Positions 42,508-44,931 of a stretch of 44,931 nt of DNA are shown here, piece by piece. The DNA lies in assembly GCA_013388675.1 (NCBI GenBank), contig JACAEW010000034.1:1-44931 (forward strand), written 5' to 3'. Position numbers and translations under genes: made by a program. The stretch is from Syntrophaceae bacterium. Its GTDB lineage: Bacteria; Desulfobacterota; SM23-61. The notes under the pieces were generated by a model. The model did not search any database, was not told the DNA's origin, and was given only the letters and a program-made list of their open reading frames with translations. How positions within the stretch are numbered: position 1 is the first letter of the stretch; every line of letters starts with the position of its first letter.

Positions 42508-43578
42508 ATGGAAGAGGACAAAAATGGGGTTGACAAGTTCATGAACATCGACAAATTTATTTCCGAACTGATCGGGTATCATGAACAGATTAAGCAATTA
42601 AAGGCCTCGGAAGTCCAATACAAAAATTTGGCCGGGACCCTTCAAACGAGCGTGACCCAGTACCAAACCATAATCGATCATCTCCCCCAAAGGGTTTACC
42701 TGAAGGATAAGAACTTATTTTACCTTTTTGCCAACCCAAATTATGCCCGGCTCCTGGGAGTGAATCCGCAGGAAATTCCGGGAAAAAGGGATCACGACTT
42801 TTTCCCCTTCGAAACGGCGGAGCAACGCCTGAAAGATGACCGGGCTTTTATGGAAAAGGGAACCCCGGAGGAAAAAGAAGAGCGGGTTTCCGAAGACGGA
42901 AAAGAGCGGGTGGAAAGGGTGGCCAAATTCCCGGTACGGGATGAGGCCGGGCAGGTCGCGGGAATCCTGGGAATATCCTGGGATATCACCGATAAAAAGG
43001 CCAGGGAAGAAGAGCAAGAAAGAAAAACCATGGAACTTACCCGCCTCCTTGAGGCCCGTACGAACGAATGGAAAGAAACCTCCGATAAACTTCAATCGGA
43101 GCAGGCCGAACGCCGCCGGCTGGAGGAAAAACTCGACAGCCTGGAAGGTTTTTATGGGATCCTCTTCGAGAATACCGGAACGGCGGTTGCGATCGTGGAA
43201 GACAACCAAAGGGTAGCCCGAATCAATTCGGAATTTGAAAGAATGTCCGGGTATTCCCGGGCAGAAGTGGAAGGAGCGAAGAATTGGAGCGATTTCATTC
43301 ATAACGGGGTTCCGCAAAACATGGAAGACATGAGGAAGTCTCCGGACCCGAATTCCCCCGACCCGAGAGTGCAGGCGTTCCAATTCGTGGATAAACAAAA
43401 CAGGGAAAAAACCGTATCCTTGACCGCGGCCCGGATTCCGGAGACCAATCGGGTGATCATATCCATGGTGGATATCACCAAATACAAGCAGGCCCGGGAG
43501 GAGTTGAACCGCATTTTAAAGCAGTTCACGGAGTTGATGGCGGCCATGGAAAGGGGAGTAAAAAACCTGGATGGATAA
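42508..43578 (+). CDS. Double-PAS domain sensor protein without an output domain
   Basis: A 356-residue soluble protein, a relative of the PAS protein at 520. It has an N-terminal coiled coil (about 15-50), PAS 1 at about 50-165 with the DHDFFP motif and PAC end GISWDITDKK, a coiled-coil linker (165-212) and PAS 2 at about 212-335 ending SMVDITKYKQ. No kinase or other output domain is present. AAGGAGGGG lies just before the ATG at 42508, preferred to the longer frame from 42439. A hairpin follows the stop, and 121 nt later comes an ExeA-type ATPase gene, a possible partner. Confidence 0.87.
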   Translation: MEEDKNGVDKFMNIDKFISELIGYHEQIKQLKASEVQYKNLAGTLQTSVTQYQTIIDHLPQRVYLKDKNLFYLFANPNYARLLGVNPQEIPGKRDHDFFPFETAEQRLKDDRAFMEKGTPEEKEERVSEDGKERVERVAKFPVRDEAGQVAGILGISWDITDKKAREEEQERKTMELTRLLEARTNEWKETSDKLQSEQAERRRLEEKLDSLEGFYGILFENTGTAVAIVEDNQRVARINSEFERMSGYSRAEVEGAKNWSDFIHNGVPQNMEDMRKSPDPNSPDPRVQAFQFVDKQNREKTVSLTAARIPETNRVIISMVDITKYKQAREELNRILKQFTELMAAMERGVKNLDG

Positions 43579-43604
43579 CCGGGTTTTCGGGCCACCGAAC
43601 CCGG
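43579..43604 (+). terminator. Hairpin directly after the PAS gene
   Basis: CCGGGTTTTCGG (43579-43590) pairs with CCGAACCCGG (43595-43604) with a two-T bulge and a 4-nt loop. There is no T-run, so termination is uncertain; it may separate the PAS and ATPase messages. Confidence 0.4.
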
Positions 43605-43699
43605 ATGGGAAGGAGAATGGAATCCGGGGGGCCGACGAAAGTACCCTTCCGCGAAACGCGCCGATGCTGGATTGCGTGAAGAATGGATAGCCATAAAAG

Positions 43700-44662
43700 A
43701 TGAATTTATTCCCAAAAAAGAAAAAATTAATCAACCCGTTCCTGGGCGACTCGAACCTGAAATTCCTCTTTCAGCAAGATACGTACGAGAGCTTCTATCA
43801 TTTTCTGAAAGACCCCTTTGCCCCGCACCCCGATCCCAACCTCTTTTTTTTGACCGACAATTTCCGGGAAGTCTGGAATTCGGTGCTTCAGGGCATCATC
43901 GAAAAAAAGGGATTCATCCTGCTCACCGGAGAAAAAGGGATCGGAAAAACGACCCTGATGGCTCTGGTTTATCTGTATTTAACCACCAATGGCCGCAAAG
44001 TGAAGGCTATCCCCCTGTTCGACCCGCCGCATACGATCGAGGACCTTCTCCGGGTGGTCCTCCGAAATCTGGGATTCCCGGCGGAGGAGGAGAATAAAAG
44101 CGCCATGCTCTCCCGGCTGGACGAAGACATCCTTCGAAGGTCTGCCGAGGGAGAAACCGTGGCCTTGATTTTGGATGAAGCTCAGAATCTTCGGAAAGAA
44201 GTCCTGGAAGACATCCGTCTTTTGGCCAATCCTGATCCGCGAAGACCCAAGTTGCTCCAGGAGATTTTCGTGGGAGCCCCGCAATTTGAAAAAATTCTTA
44301 AGGGCCGGGGGTTATGGATCCTCAACCAGAGGTTTGAGGTCCGCTGCCGCCTTTGCCCCTTCTCCCTCGAGGAATCCCTGGCCTACATCGAGCACCGGCT
44401 GAATCGGGTGGGAAGCAGCACGGCCAAGGTCTTCACTCCAAGGGCCGTGTACTTGATTGTCCGTCATGCCAGGGGGATTCCCGGAGCCCTTAACCGGCTT
44501 TGCCAGGAAGCCCTCTTGGTTGCTTATACCCAGCTGAAAGAGAGGTCGGATTCGGCGGATGTGAGAGAGGCCATCGCCCATCTCGAAAAAAGCTGGTTGG
44601 GAAGATGGCGACTCCGGGGGAAAATCCGATTTTGGCTTAGCGAGAATTCGGCGGAAAGGTAA
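43700..44662 (+). CDS. ExeA/GspA-type AAA+ ATPase
   Basis: A 320-residue ATPase of the ExeA/TniB-like group. An N-terminal segment (YHFLKDPFAPHPDPNLFFLTD) is the usual lead-in. Walker A is GEKGIGKT (77-84), Walker B is LILDEAQNL (D159, E160), and the C-terminal lid ends with GIPGALNRLCQEALLVAY. ExeA in type II secretion has a peptidoglycan-binding domain and a membrane helix; this protein has neither, and no secretion genes are close. It may serve another assembly or mobile-element system, or regulate a partner. It sits between the second PAS protein and a nucleotidyltransferase start. Confidence 0.88.
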   Translation: MNLFPKKKKLINPFLGDSNLKFLFQQDTYESFYHFLKDPFAPHPDPNLFFLTDNFREVWNSVLQGIIEKKGFILLTGEKGIGKTTLMALVYLYLTTNGRKVKAIPLFDPPHTIEDLLRVVLRNLGFPAEEENKSAMLSRLDEDILRRSAEGETVALILDEAQNLRKEVLEDIRLLANPDPRRPKLLQEIFVGAPQFEKILKGRGLWILNQRFEVRCRLCPFSLEESLAYIEHRLNRVGSSTAKVFTPRAVYLIVRHARGIPGALNRLCQEALLVAYTQLKERSDSADVREAIAHLEKSWLGRWRLRGKIRFWLSENSAER

Positions 44663-44711
44663 TCGGGCGGCAAAATCCACAGCCCTGGGGACGACGCTCA
44701 AGTCAATCACC

Positions 44712-44740
44712 TTGACTTGACCCCGCCGATTTCCTACAAT
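44712..44740 (+). promoter_or_regulatory. Predicted promoter for the nucleotidyltransferase gene
   Basis: TTGACT at 44712-44717 and TACAAT at 44735-44740, 17 bp apart, about 40 nt before the ATG at 44780. Confidence 0.6.
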
Positions 44741-44779
44741 CCTCTCAAAAAACAAGCGAGTGGATCAGGCAGGGAAGAT

Positions 44780-44931
44780 ATGGAGGGGATCCATAGCTCA
44801 ACCCGATCCGGTCCTAAGGAAGGTAGCTTGCTGCAGGCGAGTCTTCAGAGGGTCTTGGAAAAACTTCGCACCGAGGTCCAAGCCTTTTACGGGGAAAGGC
44901 TGGTTTCATTGGTCATTTTTGGCTCGGTCGG
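44780..44931 (+). CDS. Nucleotidyltransferase-fold protein, truncated by the window end
   Basis: The first 50 codons are present. After a helix (LQRVLEKLRTEVQAFYGERL) comes SLVIFGSVG, the opening of the minimal nucleotidyltransferase active-site motif (GSxxRG, followed by D-x-D). Proteins starting like this include MNT-type antitoxins and longer nucleotidyltransferases. GCAGGGAAG lies upstream of the ATG, and a promoter is at 44712-44740. The rest lies beyond 44931, so the subtype and any toxin (HEPN) partner cannot be judged. Confidence 0.75.
   Translation, partial: MEGIHSSTRSGPKEGSLLQASLQRVLEKLRTEVQAFYGERLVSLVIFGSV

Noticed and set aside
42318..42554. N-terminal extension of the minus-strand small ORF
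   Set aside because: It overlaps the start of the second PAS gene and is Ser/Pro-rich; the Shine-Dalgarno supports the start at 42317.
1..44931. tRNA, rRNA or known riboswitch genes
   Set aside because: No cloverleaf-like segment, rRNA signature or recognisable cobalamin, TPP, SAM or lysine riboswitch core was seen by eye; a covariance search would be decisive.

Overview
The window looks like a chromosomal segment of an anaerobic, moderately GC-rich Gram-negative bacterium, most likely a Desulfobacterota/'Deltaproteobacteria' relative (syntroph or sulfate-reducer type). This is inferred from gene content: a giant two-ASKHA 2-hydroxyacyl-CoA dehydratase activase, TRAP and DASS carboxylate transporters, class I two-subunit fumarase, a radical-SAM lysine 2,3-aminomutase, [NiFe]-hydrogenase maturation genes, a DUF6178-like protein and several Hsp20 genes. 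No rRNA, tRNA, CRISPR array or intact transposon was found. Small repeats and gene remnants are common between genes.

Layout. 1-519: a 354-bp inverted-repeat element followed by a strong promoter for a PAS-only sensor (520-1968). 1969-2475: a decayed M16 peptidase remnant. 2476-4629: an exported nitroreductase-like protein and, on the minus strand, a FabK/nitronate monooxygenase-like flavoprotein. 4630-5208: a divergent intergenic region with paired, mutually exclusive hairpins. 5209-6358: hydrogenase protease, HypC and HypA, with no hydrogenase in the window. 12994 down to 6380 (minus): a tight probable operon encoding a PEP-mutase/isocitrate-lyase-family lyase, an aconitase-family hydro-lyase (LeuC/LeuD-like), a complete TRAP transporter (M, P, Q) and an enoyl-CoA hydratase-like protein. 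16630 down to 13371 (minus): a three-gene set of coiled-coil protein, SPFH protein with zinc ribbons, and zinc-ribbon protein. 16942-20184: a DASS dicarboxylate transporter diverging from the two fumarase/tartrate dehydratase-type subunits. 20330-20576: a transposase remnant. 20812-25047: the CoA-dehydratase activase. 25241-29167: exported isoaspartyl methyltransferase, MFS transporter and IlvD. 29254-29949: a broken UroD-family gene. 30083-31576: a MerR-like regulator and KamA behind a promoter with a perfect palindrome. 34720 down to 31827 (minus): hsp20-lon. 34949-36482: a hypothetical protein and a 2-hydroxyacid dehydrogenase. 38196 down to 36795 (minus): an SPW membrane protein and two Hsp20 genes. 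41828 down to 38426 (minus): a GH5-like glycosidase, a small protein and a DUF6178-like protein. 42508-44931: a second PAS-only protein, an ExeA-type ATPase and the start of a nucleotidyltransferase.

How the genes fit together. The strongest metabolic theme is C4-C6 di- or tricarboxylate handling. One operon pairs a TRAP importer with an isomerase/hydratase and a C-C lyase, in the manner of the dimethylmaleate hydratase/2,3-dimethylmalate lyase pair of nicotinate fermenters. A second, divergent locus pairs a DASS exchanger with a class I hydro-lyase. The other themes are protein quality control (Hsp20, Lon, isoaspartyl repair) and membrane-stress-type SPFH proteins. The least explained groups are the SPFH/zinc-ribbon operon, the PAS-ExeA-nucleotidyltransferase group and the glycosidase-DUF6178 operon.
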